Assembly (NCBI GenBank): GCA_039027855.1
Contig: JBCCJI010000019.1
Location: 1-64,000 of the forward strand
DNA length: 64,000 nt
Source of the DNA: Thermohalobaculum sp039027855
Lineage (GTDB): Bacteria > Pseudomonadota > Alphaproteobacteria > Rhodobacterales > Rhodobacteraceae
Direction: 5' to 3'
Position 1 is the stretch's first letter, and each line of letters begins with the position of its first letter. The position numbers and the translations under genes were made by a program. The notes beneath the pieces were generated by a model. That model ran no database searches. It saw only the letters and a list, made by a program, of their open reading frames with translations, and was not told the origin of the DNA. Positions 7,739 to 16,006 of the stretch are shown piece by piece.

Positions 7739-9270
7739 TGGCCCGCCGCAGTATGCGGTCCGCGCCGCGTATCGCCGTGGCGGGCTTCCAGCACGAGACC
7801 AACACCTTCGCGCCCTTTCCGACGACCTTCGCCGATTTCGAGGTGGCCGATAGTTGGCCGGGTCTGCTGACGGGCCACGCGGTGATCGAGGAGACGCACG
7901 GCATGAACCTGCCCATCGCCGGTTTCGTCGCAGCGGCCGAAGCGGCGGAAACTGAGATCGTGCCGATACTCTGGTGCACGGCCGAACCCGGTGGGCGGGT
8001 CACCGACGATGCCTTCGAGCGGATCACGGCCATGATCGAGGATGGATTGGCGGCGGCAGGCCGGATCGACGGCCTCTATCTCGACCTCCACGGCGCGATG
8101 GTCACCGATAGTGAGGAGGACGCAGAGGGCGCCCTCATCCTCAGGCTGCGGCGGCGCCTTGGTCGCCGCCTGCCGATGGTCGCCAGCTTCGATCTCCACG
8201 CCAACCTCTCGGCGCTTTCCGCGCTGACGCTGGATGCCCTGACGATCTACCGGACCTATCCCCATCTCGACATGGCCGAGACCGGGGCGCGGCTGGTGCC
8301 CTTCCTCAAGACCCTGCTGGCCGGGGGCCGGTTCGCCCGCCAGCACTACCGCGCGCCATACCTTATCCCGCTGCACGCCCAGCACACCGGCAGCGCCCCC
8401 TGCGATGCGCTTTATGCCGGCCTCGCGGCCTTTGACCGGCCGGGCGAGAGCAGTGCCGAGATCGCGCTTGGCTTCACCGCCGCCGACACCAGCATCACCG
8501 GGGTCACGCTTTATGCGCAAGCGCTCGACCCCGCCGCGCGCGATACCGCGTCCGAGGTGCTGCAGACCGCGCTGGCCGAGGCCGAGGATGCCTTCGACAC
8601 CCGGCTATGGGCGCCGCGCGAGGCGGTGCGCCATGCCATGGCCAACACGCGGCCCAGCCCTGTGATACTGGCCGATGTGCAGGACAATCCCGGGGCGGGC
8701 GCCGCGTCAGATACCACCGGCCTGCTCGCGGCGTTGGTGGCCGAGGGGGCGCAGGGCGCGCTGCTCGGCGTGATCGACGACCCGGCCACAGCGGCGGCGG
8801 CGGACGCGGCCGGCATCGGCGGTGTCATCGAATGCCCCCTCGGCGGGCGCCATGGCCTGCCCGATCAGCGGCCCTTTCCCGGCCGTTTCGCCGTCGAGAC
8901 CATCGGGCCCGGCCACTGCGCCTATACCGGGGACATGTATGGCGGCTCGACGGCTGTGCTTGGGCCCACGGCCGTGCTGCGCGTGCTCGACATACCGGCC
9001 GAGGTGCGGATCGTCGTCGCCAGCCGGCGGAGCCAGTGCCTGGACCGCGCCTTGTTCGAGCATCTGGGCCTCGACCCGGCATCCGCCCGGATCGTCGCGG
9101 TGAAAAGCACCGTGCATTACCGCGCCGACTTCGACCCCATCGCGGCCGAGACCCTGTCAGTCGCCGCACCGGGCGGTTTTCCCTGCCGCCTCGACACCCT
9201 GCCCTATCGCCGGTTGCCGGACGGCATCCGCCTCGGTCCGGGCGGCCCTGCGTTCCGCCGGCCGGGCTGA
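7738..9270 (+). CDS. M81-family (MlrC-like) metallopeptidase
   Basis: 510 aa. MlrC-type zinc peptidases are known from linearised microcystin cleavage. Most homologues have unknown substrates and lie in catabolic loci. Family motifs: AGFQHETNTFAPFPT near the N-terminus, VASFDLHANLS with YRTYPHLDMAETG, VQDNPGAGAASDTTGLL, and YTGDMYGGSTAVLGPTAVL near the C-terminus. The ATG overlaps the RT stop by one base, so it is probably translated by reinitiation from the RT message. Whether this is functional or just compact packing is unknown. No signal peptide is seen. Confidence 0.9.
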   Translation: MARRSMRSAPRIAVAGFQHETNTFAPFPTTFADFEVADSWPGLLTGHAVIEETHGMNLPIAGFVAAAEAAETEIVPILWCTAEPGGRVTDDAFERITAMIEDGLAAAGRIDGLYLDLHGAMVTDSEEDAEGALILRLRRRLGRRLPMVASFDLHANLSALSALTLDALTIYRTYPHLDMAETGARLVPFLKTLLAGGRFARQHYRAPYLIPLHAQHTGSAPCDALYAGLAAFDRPGESSAEIALGFTAADTSITGVTLYAQALDPAARDTASEVLQTALAEAEDAFDTRLWAPREAVRHAMANTRPSPVILADVQDNPGAGAASDTTGLLAALVAEGAQGALLGVIDDPATAAAADAAGIGGVIECPLGGRHGLPDQRPFPGRFAVETIGPGHCAYTGDMYGGSTAVLGPTAVLRVLDIPAEVRIVVASRRSQCLDRALFEHLGLDPASARIVAVKSTVHYRADFDPIAAETLSVAAPGGFPCRLDTLPYRRLPDGIRLGPGGPAFRRPG

Positions 9271-9363
9271 TCGAAGGCTTCCGGCAATCAGAAGGAGGTC
9301 CCATTGGCGCGGCGCAACCAGTCCGCTAAGGGGAGCCGAAACACCCCCCGATGGAGGCCCCGA

Positions 9364-10755
9364 ATGACCGCCACGCGTACCGAGACCGACAGCTTTGGCC
9401 CCATCGAGGTGCCGGCAGATCGCTACTGGGGGGCGCAGACGCAGCGCTCGATCGGCAACTTTCCCATCGGCTGGGAGAAGCAGCCCGTGGCCCTCGTTCG
9501 CGCGCTCGGCGTGATCAAGCAGGCGGCGGCCGAGGCGAATATGGAGCTCGGCACCCTCGACAAGACGGTGGGCAAGGCGATCGTCAAGGCGGCGGGCGAA
9601 GTGGTGGGCGGCAAGCTCGACGACCATTTCCCGCTGGTCGTGTGGCAGACCGGATCGGGCACGCAGTCCAACATGAACGCCAATGAGGTGATCTCCAACC
9701 GCGCGATCGAGATCATGGGCGGCACCATGGGCAGCAAGGACCCGGTGCATCCCAACGACCATTGCAACCGGGGCCAGTCGTCCAACGACACCTTCCCGAC
9801 CGCGATGCATATCGCCGCGGCAATGACGGCGCGGGCCCTCACCATCCCGGCGCTGGAAAAGCTGGCCGAGGCGCTGCAGGACAAGGCCGACGCCTTCAAG
9901 AACATCGTTAAGATCGGGCGCACCCATACGCAGGACGCGACGCCGCTGACGCTGGGCCAGGAGTTCGGCGGCTATGCCCACCAGATGCGTCAGGGCGTGG
10001 TGCGCGTCGACCAGGCGCTGGACAACATCTACCTGCTGGCCCAGGGCGGCACCGCGGTCGGCACCGGGCTGAATGCCAAGCCGGGCTTCGACACGCTGGT
10101 GGCCGAGAAGATCAGCGAGATCACCGGCCTGCCCTTCGACACCGCCCCCAACAAGTTCGAGGCGCTGGCCGCCCATGACGCCATCGTCGAGATGTCGGGC
10201 GCGCTGAAGACGGTGGCGGCGAGCCTCTTCAAGATCGCCAACGATATCCGGTTCCTTGGCAGCGGCCCGCGCTGCGGGCTCGGAGAGCTGAGCCTGCCGG
10301 AGAACGAGCCGGGCTCGTCGATCATGCCGGGCAAGGTGAACCCGACCCAGTGCGAGGCGCTCACCCAGGTCTGCGCCCATGTCATGGGCAACGATGCCGC
10401 CATCGGCTTTGCCGGCAGCCAGGGGCATTTCGAGCTCAACGTCTACAAGCCGATGATGATCTACAACCTGCTGCAATCGATGCAGTTGATCGGCGATGCG
10501 GCGAACGCCTTCACCGACAACTGCGTCGTGGGAATCGTCGCCAATAAGGATCGGATCACCAAGCTTCTTAATGAGAGCCTGATGCTGGTGACCGCGCTCG
10601 CGCCCGAGATCGGCTATGACAACGCGGCGACGGTGGCCAAGACGGCGCATAAGAACGGCACGACGCTTCGCGAGGAAGTCGTGAAACTCGGCTTCTGCGA
10701 CGAGGCGACCTTCGACCGCGTTGTGCGGCCCGAACTGATGATCAAACCGCGCTGA
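9364..10755 (+). CDS. fumC: Class II fumarate hydratase
   Basis: 463 aa. It reversibly hydrates fumarate to L-malate in the TCA cycle as an iron-independent homotetramer. It contains the signature GSSIMPGKVNP (~residues 317-327), ETDSFGPIEVPADRYWGAQTQRS at the N-terminus, and SGTQSNMNANEV, GRTHTQDATPLTLGQEF. Full length for the family. The chosen ATG has GGAGG at 9354-9358; a TTG-initiated extension from 9304 is unlikely. It is followed by a long GC-rich hairpin with a short T run. Confidence 0.98.
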   Translation: MTATRTETDSFGPIEVPADRYWGAQTQRSIGNFPIGWEKQPVALVRALGVIKQAAAEANMELGTLDKTVGKAIVKAAGEVVGGKLDDHFPLVVWQTGSGTQSNMNANEVISNRAIEIMGGTMGSKDPVHPNDHCNRGQSSNDTFPTAMHIAAAMTARALTIPALEKLAEALQDKADAFKNIVKIGRTHTQDATPLTLGQEFGGYAHQMRQGVVRVDQALDNIYLLAQGGTAVGTGLNAKPGFDTLVAEKISEITGLPFDTAPNKFEALAAHDAIVEMSGALKTVAASLFKIANDIRFLGSGPRCGLGELSLPENEPGSSIMPGKVNPTQCEALTQVCAHVMGNDAAIGFAGSQGHFELNVYKPMMIYNLLQSMQLIGDAANAFTDNCVVGIVANKDRITKLLNESLMLVTALAPEIGYDNAATVAKTAHKNGTTLREEVVKLGFCDEATFDRVVRPELMIKPR

Positions 10756-10764
10756 TACGCTGCC

Positions 10765-10811
10765 GGGCTGGGCATTTCAGAAATCCTGCTTATCAAGAGC
10801 CCAGCCCTTTC
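10765..10811 (+). terminator. Probable intrinsic terminator of fumC
   Basis: GGGCTGGGC (10765-10773) and GCCCAGCCC (10799-10807) form a perfect 9-bp stem with a 25-nt loop followed by TTT. It starts 9 bp after the fumC stop. The T run is short, so efficiency is uncertain. Confidence 0.5.
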
Positions 10812-10980
10812 GATTGGACGATACCCGCCCTCCATGGTGCTTTCTGCCCGGGCGGCGCCCTAACGCCGTCCCCAAGGCCTTCACGCCAAGCTTTGTCTCG
10901 GTAACGGGTGAGGGCAAGTGCCCCCCTGTCACATGCAAGCAGAAGGACGCGCCTCAGAAACACAATCGGAGGAATGGAAA

Positions 10981-12185
10981 ATGGCGAAAGTCGTCTGTGT
11001 TCTTTACGAAGACCCCGAAGACAGTTTCCCGACCTCATATGCGCGCGACACGACCCCCGAGATCACCGGTATCCCGACGGGCAGACAGCACCGACACCCA
11101 AGGGCATCGACTTCACCCCCGGCGAGTTGCTGGGCAGCAAATCGGGCGAGCTTGGCCTCAGAAAATACCTCGAGGCGAACGGCCACGAATTCGTCGTGAG
11201 CACCAGCAAGGACGGCCTCAACTCGGTACTGGAGCAGGAGCTTGCCGACGCCGAGGTGGTGATCTCGCAGCCCTTCTGGCCGGCCTATCTGACCGCCGAG
11301 CGCATCGCCAAGGCGCCGAAGCTGAAGCTGGCGCTGACCGCCGGCATCGGCTCGGACCATGTGGACCTGAGCGCCGCGATGGAGCGGGGCGTGACGGCGG
11401 CCGAAGTCGCCCTCTGCAACTCGATCAGCGTGGCCGAGCATATGGTGATGCAGATCCTGAGCCTCGTCCACAACTACATCCCCTCATACCAGTGGGTGAC
11501 CAAGGGTGGCTGGAACATCGCCGACTGCGTGGCCCGGTCCTGCGATCTGGAGGGCATGCATGTCGGCACGGTCGCAGCGGGGCGCATCGGTCTGGCGGTG
11601 CTGCGCCGGCTGCATCCGTTCGACGTGAAGCTGCATTATTTCGACCGCCACCGCCTGCCGGCCGAGGTCGAGAAAGAGCTCAACCTACACTGGCACGAGA
11701 CGGTCGAGGACATGGTGCCCCACTGCGACGTAGTCACGATGAACTGCCCGCTACATCCGGAGACCGAGCATCTGTTCAACGCCGAAATGATCGCGAAGAT
11801 GAAGCGCGGCGCCTATATCGTGAACACTGCGCGCGGCAAGATCTGCGACCGTCAGGCCATCGTCGATGCGCTCGAGAGCGGGCATCTCGCGGGCTATGCC
11901 GGCGATGTCTGGCTCCCCCAGCCGCCCGAGCGTGACCATCCGTGGCGGACCATGCCGAACCACGGCATGACGCCGCATATCTCGGGCACCTCGCTCTCGG
12001 CACAGGCGCGCTACGCCGCAGGCTGCCGCGAGATCCTGGAATGCTTCTTCGAGGGCCGGCCGATCCGCGACGAGTACCTGATCGTCGACGGAGGCAAGTT
12101 GGCCGGTACCGGGGCCAAATCCTACTCGGAAGGCAACGCCACCGGCGGCAGCGAGGACGCGGCGAAGTTGTCGGAGAACGCCTGA
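10981..12185 (+). pseudogene. fdh: NAD-dependent formate dehydrogenase, frameshifted near codon 30
   Basis: With the shift repaired the product would be ~401 aa, the normal size of NAD-dependent FDH, which oxidises formate to CO2 in the cytosol. The N-terminus (MAKVVCVLYEDPEDSFPTSYA) is in the frame starting at 10981. From ~11070 the homology (YPDGQTAPTPKGIDFTPG onward) continues in the next frame, as if one base (a T after GGT at 11068-11070) were missing. Downstream motifs are intact: SQPFWPAYLT, GTVAAGRIG (NAD site), NCPLHPETEH, VNTARGKICD, DVWLPQPPERDHPWR, TPHISGTS. There is no slippery run, so this is a sequencing error or a real inactivating mutation. The upstream leader ends in GGAGGAATGGAAA. 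Confidence 0.85.
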
Positions 12186-12196
12186 CGCAACCCGGG

Positions 12197-12219
12197 CCAG
12201 GCCCACCGGTCGCGCCTGG
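12197..12219. terminator. Weak hairpin between convergent genes
   Basis: CCAGGC (12197-12202) pairs with GCCTGG (12214-12219) in the 56-bp gap between the convergent fdh and DUF4034-like genes. It has no T tract on either strand. It could be a bidirectional stop or chance. Confidence 0.25.
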
Positions 12220-12241
12220 TCTAACCCGGTCGTATGCGCGC

Positions 12242-13330
12242 TCAACCGCAGCCGCGTTCCAGCGCCGGTATGAAGGGCCTCGGCTTCTTGCCGAGGAACA
12301 GATACGCCCAGAGCGCATGGCTATCCCGCAGGTCGAGGGCGGCCGGGCGCCATTCGTTCACCTTGCCGCTCTCGATCAGTCCGCGCGCATAGTCCCAGTC
12401 CTCGAACTGCCAGGCGCAGCGCAGGGCCTCGACCGCACTGGCCGAGTTCGGGTTGCGCTCGTAGCGATCCTCGAAGCCGCGCTTCATCAGCTCCCAGTCG
12501 CAGCACATATCCCGCGCGATATCCTCGGCATCGGCGACGCTGATATAGATCTCGGGATAGAGCGACATGCCTCGCTTGGCCGATGTGCGCCGCGCCGCCT
12601 CGCGCGCGAAATCGTCGAAGATCGCGTAGTCGCCGTACCAGCGCGGTAGCAGCGAGTAGGCGCGCGCGAACAGCAGCGCCAGATCCTCGGGCGCGGCCTG
12701 CCATGCCGGCTCGAACAGCGCTGCCAGACCGTCGCCGTCGGTCCGGCAATCCGCGATCGCGCCGACGAAGCGGAAGCGGTGCCAAAGCACGCCACGCTCC
12801 TCGGCCGGGACCTGCAGCAGCAGGCCATGGGCGTGGTCGAAGCAGCGCTCCATCTCCTCCCAGCCCTCGGCCGTGACCTGATGCGCCCAGCCGCCGCCGC
12901 GCCACTCCTGACCGACGATCTGGAAGGTCCGCGCCTCCAGCGTCAGCAGCAGCGGATCGTCGCCGCGCTTGCGCCGGTATGCAGTCAGCGCCGCGATCGC
13001 CCGCTCTCCCGCGCGCGGATCCATATCGCCGTATTCATCATGCGCCCCCCGGAACAGGGCAGCGTTGAACCCGCGCAGCGTGTAGTCATAGGCGTGCCAG
13101 GTGGACCAGAGCTGCCGATTGCTCGCCAGCTGATCCTTCAGCCGCGCGACCAATCGGTCGCGGCGGCCCTCGATCCAGTCGCGCGCAGCTTCCGCCTCAA
13201 CCTCGTCGGCGTCGCGCGCCTCAGGGACGCCATCGCGAACAGGGAGCAGGCATGTCTGTCTGCCTGCCGAGATCGCGGCCTCATAGGGATCGATCAGATC
13301 GACAAACTTATCGAGCAACTGAAATAGCAT
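12242..13330 (-). CDS. Unrecognised tetratricopeptide-like protein (possibly DUF4034-like)
   Basis: 362 aa, cytosolic, with no signal peptide or membrane segment. It is rich in Trp, Arg and acidic residues and looks all-helical, with repeated W-x-A-x-x-x-L patterns and LLPRWYGDYAIFDDFAREAA (~237-256). That last segment recalls DUF4034 proteins, but the assignment is weak. ATG at 13330 is chosen because GAGGG (13345-13341) is 10 nt upstream; a TTG start at 13366 is possible. It is convergent with the formate dehydrogenase gene. No function is proposed. Confidence 0.6.
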   Translation of the reverse strand: MLFQLLDKFVDLIDPYEAAISAGRQTCLLPVRDGVPEARDADEVEAEAARDWIEGRRDRLVARLKDQLASNRQLWSTWHAYDYTLRGFNAALFRGAHDEYGDMDPRAGERAIAALTAYRRKRGDDPLLLTLEARTFQIVGQEWRGGGWAHQVTAEGWEEMERCFDHAHGLLLQVPAEERGVLWHRFRFVGAIADCRTDGDGLAALFEPAWQAAPEDLALLFARAYSLLPRWYGDYAIFDDFAREAARRTSAKRGMSLYPEIYISVADAEDIARDMCCDWELMKRGFEDRYERNPNSASAVEALRCAWQFEDWDYARGLIESGKVNEWRPAALDLRDSHALWAYLFLGKKPRPFIPALERGCG

Positions 13331-13432
13331 GGCATCATCCCCCTCGATAAATGAGGTGCGGGACAATTACGGCTGATCTTCGGCACCCTCATGAGCGGTC
13401 CTCATGGGCGGATGCTGATAAAGGCCCGATGG

Positions 13433-13446
13433 CGTCAGATCTGACG
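13433..13446. promoter_or_regulatory. Perfect 14-bp palindrome
   Basis: CGTCAGATCTGACG reads the same on both strands. It lies ~100 bp upstream of the minus-strand gene starting at 13330 and is plausible as a dimeric regulator site. No regulator can be named. Confidence 0.3.
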
Positions 13447-13643
13447 AGGTCTGAGAGGGCGACGTCAGCGGCACTGCCTTGACCCGGGCTCGTTCAGGCT
13501 CGGCTCCGCCAGGCACGGTCGCTTCGGTGATGCCCGACCCGCTCGGTTCCTGCCGGTCGCCACACTCGGTGACCGGCCAGCATCGTTCGAAAGTCGATGG
13601 TTGGTCGGGCCCTTACGTCGACAGTCGTCGATACGAAATGGTT

Positions 13644-13666
13644 TTGGAAACAGTTTCCAATTTTTT
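13644..13666. promoter_or_regulatory. 17-bp palindrome plus T run upstream of DUF4169
   Basis: TTGGAAAC-A-GTTTCCAA (13644-13660) is perfect around a central A and is followed by six T. It lies ~65 bp upstream of the DUF4169 start in an AT-rich patch. It is either an operator at the promoter of the DUF4169-RHH operon or a small hairpin terminator. The operator reading is favoured because no plus-strand gene ends just upstream. Confidence 0.4.
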
Positions 13667-13725
13667 GCTTGCCTGTTCCGCGGATTCCCGCAGCAATGGT
13701 CGCGTATGGAACGCGGAGGCCTCCG

Positions 13726-13923
13726 ATGGGCGATATCATTAACCTGCGCCAGCGGCGCAAAGCCCTGAAGCGGCAAGCCGAGCGTGTGGTGGCCGACCGC
13801 AACGCGATCGCGCATGGCCTGCCAAAGCGCGTTACAAACCTTGCCGAGGCCCGTCGGCGCAAGGCCGATGCAGCCCTTGACGCTCGGCGGTTGGACACGC
13901 CGTCGCGCCGCGACAGCGAGTGA
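13726..13923 (+). CDS. DUF4169 small basic protein
   Basis: 65 aa. It starts MGDIINLRQRRKALKRQAERV, the hallmark of DUF4169, and is highly charged and probably one long helix. The ATG at 13726 follows GGAGG (13714-13718). The stop overlaps the next gene as GTGA. In Rhodobacterales this family commonly sits beside the ribbon-helix-helix gene that follows here. Function is unknown; a nucleic-acid-related role is only suggested by the basic helix and its neighbour. Confidence 0.85.
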   Translation: MGDIINLRQRRKALKRQAERVVADRNAIAHGLPKRVTNLAEARRRKADAALDARRLDTPSRRDSE

Positions 13924-14213
13924 GCAGCGGGACTTTCCCGCCGCTCGTTGATCTTTCGAACGATACCCCCGCCCTCACCATCGCTGCCCGCGACCGGCCG
14001 CAGAAACGCTCTTTGACGCTCGCCGGGCACCGCACATCGGTGACGCTAGAGACCGCGTTCTGGGACCGTCTGCGCCTGCTGGCGCGGGTGCGGGGTCTCT
14101 CGGTGAATGCCTTGGCGGCACGGATCGACGCGGCGCGCGATCCGGGCGTACCGCTCGCGGGCGCGATCCGGGTCTATGTGCTTGAAAGCCTGGCGCCTGA
14201 CACCGGTGACTAG
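13920..14213 (+). CDS. Ribbon-helix-helix domain protein
   Basis: 97 aa. Residues ~32-70 (KRSLTLAGHRTSVTLETAFWDRLRLLARVRGLSVNALAARID, abbreviated view) fit the RHH_4 family: a short basic beta strand followed by two helices. It probably binds DNA as a dimer, or may have another role as many of this family are uncharacterised. GTG start at 13920 overlaps the DUF4169 stop (GTGA). Its own stop TAG overlaps the TAG of the convergent ccdA in a shared CTAG. Confidence 0.8.
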   Translation: MSSGTFPPLVDLSNDTPALTIAARDRPQKRSLTLAGHRTSVTLETAFWDRLRLLARVRGLSVNALAARIDAARDPGVPLAGAIRVYVLESLAPDTGD

Positions 14214-14956
14214 CCGAGTGTCGCGAGGACCGGGAAGGTGTCGAGCATCCAGTAGGCCAAGCGCTCAAACTCCCCGGTGCCGATCATGATGCCGACGGTG
14301 ACGAGAAGTACGCCCATTGCCTTTTCGACCTTCGGAAGATGGCGCTTGAAGCTTTGCGCCCAGCGCAGGAACGGCCCGATGAACGCCGCGGCGATCAGGA
14401 AAGGCATGCCAAGGCCGAGCGCATAGACGGCAAGCAGCGCCGTTCCCGCTCCGAGCGTCGACTGGTTGGCCGCAAGCGTCAGGATCCCCGCTAGAACCGG
14501 CCCGATGCAGGGGGTCCAGCCAAAGGCGAAGGCCATGCCGATCAGGTAGGACGTGCCAAAGCCCCCGGCCTTGGCCGGCCCCTCGAAGCGCGCCTCGCGC
14601 CCGATGAAGGGCAGCCGGATCAGGCCGAGGAAATGCACGCCAAGCACGGCGATCACGACGCCCGAACCGATGGCCATCCAGTCCTTGTGGCGAAGCAGCG
14701 CCTGACCGAGAGCCGAGGCCCCCATGCCGAGGATGACAAACACCGTACCGAGGCCAAGCACGAAGAAACAAGCCGAGACGAAGACCCGGCGGCGAAGCTC
14801 ACGCTCGCGGGTAAGGTCACGGCTTTCGCTCGGCGTGATCTGATCGAGGGTCGTGCCGCCCAGATAGGCGAGATAGGGCGGCGCCAGCGGCAGCACGCAG
14901 GGGCTCAGAAAGCTGATCAGGCCACCGAAGAAGGCGGCGAGGATACCGATTTCCAT
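14210..14956 (-). CDS. ccdA: CcdA-family thiol-disulfide electron transporter
   Basis: 248 aa inner-membrane protein with six predicted hydrophobic segments. It carries reducing equivalents from cytosolic thioredoxin to the periplasm for cytochrome c maturation or related thiol reduction. The two conserved cysteines lie in LSPCVLPLAPPYLAYLGG (C20) and GWTPCIGPVLAG (C150). It is near a c-type cytochrome and a TusA gene; in sulfur-oxidising bacteria a CcdA homologue (SoxV) has a similar role, but no other sox genes are seen here. Confidence 0.93.
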   Translation of the reverse strand: MEIGILAAFFGGLISFLSPCVLPLAPPYLAYLGGTTLDQITPSESRDLTRERELRRRVFVSACFFVLGLGTVFVILGMGASALGQALLRHKDWMAIGSGVVIAVLGVHFLGLIRLPFIGREARFEGPAKAGGFGTSYLIGMAFAFGWTPCIGPVLAGILTLAANQSTLGAGTALLAVYALGLGMPFLIAAAFIGPFLRWAQSFKRHLPKVEKAMGVLLVTVGIMIGTGEFERLAYWMLDTFPVLATLG

Positions 14957-15275
14957 GTGAGCGACCTCCGCGATGCGCCTTTCCTACCTAAGGTGATGGC
15001 ATGGGAGGCGTGAAGGGCAGTTATGCGGCGGGATGGCAGGATGCCACGCACGTTCCCGTCAGATGGTGACATTACGGCGACCTCCCGACGCAGATAGGCA
15101 ACGGTTTGAGCCCAGCACACTTACGGTGCAGCTTCCCGCGCATCTCCCAGGACATCGGTCCAAAGCGCCCGGCCCCTTAGCCCGGCCCCCTAGCCCGGCC
15201 CCGTGGCCCAATCCTCTGGCCCGGCCCCGTAGTCCAGCCCCGTAGTCCAGCCCAGTGTATCTCGGCGCCCGCGCC
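14957..15275. other. Intergenic region without genes
   Basis: 319 bp between the ccdA start and the cytochrome stop, both on the minus strand. The right part consists of the 13-bp tandem repeat at 15167-15257. The left part should hold the ccdA promoter. I see no gene. Confidence 0.5.
15167..15257. repeat. 13-bp tandem repeat, seven copies
   Basis: Seven consecutive 13-mers with consensus GCCCGGCCCCGTA. Copies 1-3 and 5 match closely; copy 4 (GCCCAATCCTCTG) and copies 6-7 (GTCCAGCCC...) are diverged. The array lies ~20 bp beyond the cytochrome stop on that gene's 3' side. Such GC-rich minisatellites often vary in copy number by slippage. Confidence 0.9.
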
Positions 15276-15815
15276 TTAATCGGTACCGGTCAGGCCCGAG
15301 AGCCAGGCGACGAGATCCTCGGCCTCGGCGGCGGTAAGGCGCGGCCCGCCAAACAGCGGGTCGTCGGGGGCTCCTCGCTGGCCACCGGCATAGATGCTTT
15401 GCTTGCCGGGCGCGGTTGTCAGGAACGCGGGCGCCACCAGCCAGAGACGGATCTCTGGGGCAGTGAGGCGGATGCCGACCGCATCGAGCGCAGGGACACC
15501 CGGCCTTGGGCCGGCCGAGCGCGCCACGATCGCCGCACCTGTCAGGCCGGGCGCGTCGGGCACCCCATGGCAGGAGATGCAGCCCGACCGTGCAGCATCT
15601 TCGTAGAGCCGCAACCCGCGCGCGGCGATGCCCGTCCGCCCGGTCAAGCTATCGTCGATACGGCGCCCGTCGGAGATGGTGAAGGCGACGATCGGCGCGG
15701 GCGGCGCAGGGCCGGGGTCTGCGCCTTGCGCGGCAACCGACAGCATGATCGCGCTGGAGAAGACGGCAGCCGACGTCATCCACCGACCAAAGCACATCAT
15801 CCGCCGCACCCACAT
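15276..15815 (-). CDS. Secreted mono-haem c-type cytochrome, SoxX-like
   Basis: 179 aa. A signal peptide (RRMMCFGRWMTSAAVFSSAIMLSVAAQGA) is followed by a small cytochrome c domain with haem motif CISCH (C79, C82, H83). The C-terminal PRLTAAEAEDLVAWLSGL helix resembles SoxX-type cytochromes. Oddly, the mature part has no Met and no other His, so the usual distal haem ligand is absent; the single Lys (PGKQSIY) lies where SoxX has its Met-containing segment. ATG at 15815 is preceded by GAGGA; a GTG at 15833 is the alternative. ccdA and tusA flank it. Confidence 0.8.
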   Translation of the reverse strand: MWVRRMMCFGRWMTSAAVFSSAIMLSVAAQGADPGPAPPAPIVAFTISDGRRIDDSLTGRTGIAARGLRLYEDAARSGCISCHGVPDAPGLTGAAIVARSAGPRPGVPALDAVGIRLTAPEIRLWLVAPAFLTTAPGKQSIYAGGQRGAPDDPLFGGPRLTAAEAEDLVAWLSGLTGTD

Positions 15816-16006
15816 CGCATCCTCGTCTGTCACGCCACTCGGCTACCCGGGGTTATCCCTGCGCCAATCCCACTGAGAAACTAGGGCGCGAGAGGCCTGG
15901 AACCGCAGTCCTTAACGCGCCGCGCACCTGCGGCTCTTGAGGCCAAGGCTCAGCTCCAAGCGGGTGGCGCTTGCCCTGACCAACGCCTGATGGCTACCTG
16001 AGCGCT

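Larger units (their letters stand above)
13331..13725. other. Intergenic region with two palindromes
   Basis: 395 bp between the divergent unrecognised gene (minus) and the DUF4169 gene (plus). No coding region is supported. It holds a 14-bp perfect palindrome at 13433-13446 and a 17-bp one at 13644-13660, listed separately, and two copies of CCTCATGRGCGG around 13390-13411. Confidence 0.5.

Noticed and set aside
9157..10650. 497-aa minus-strand open frame
   Set aside because: Antisense to fumC; no family features.
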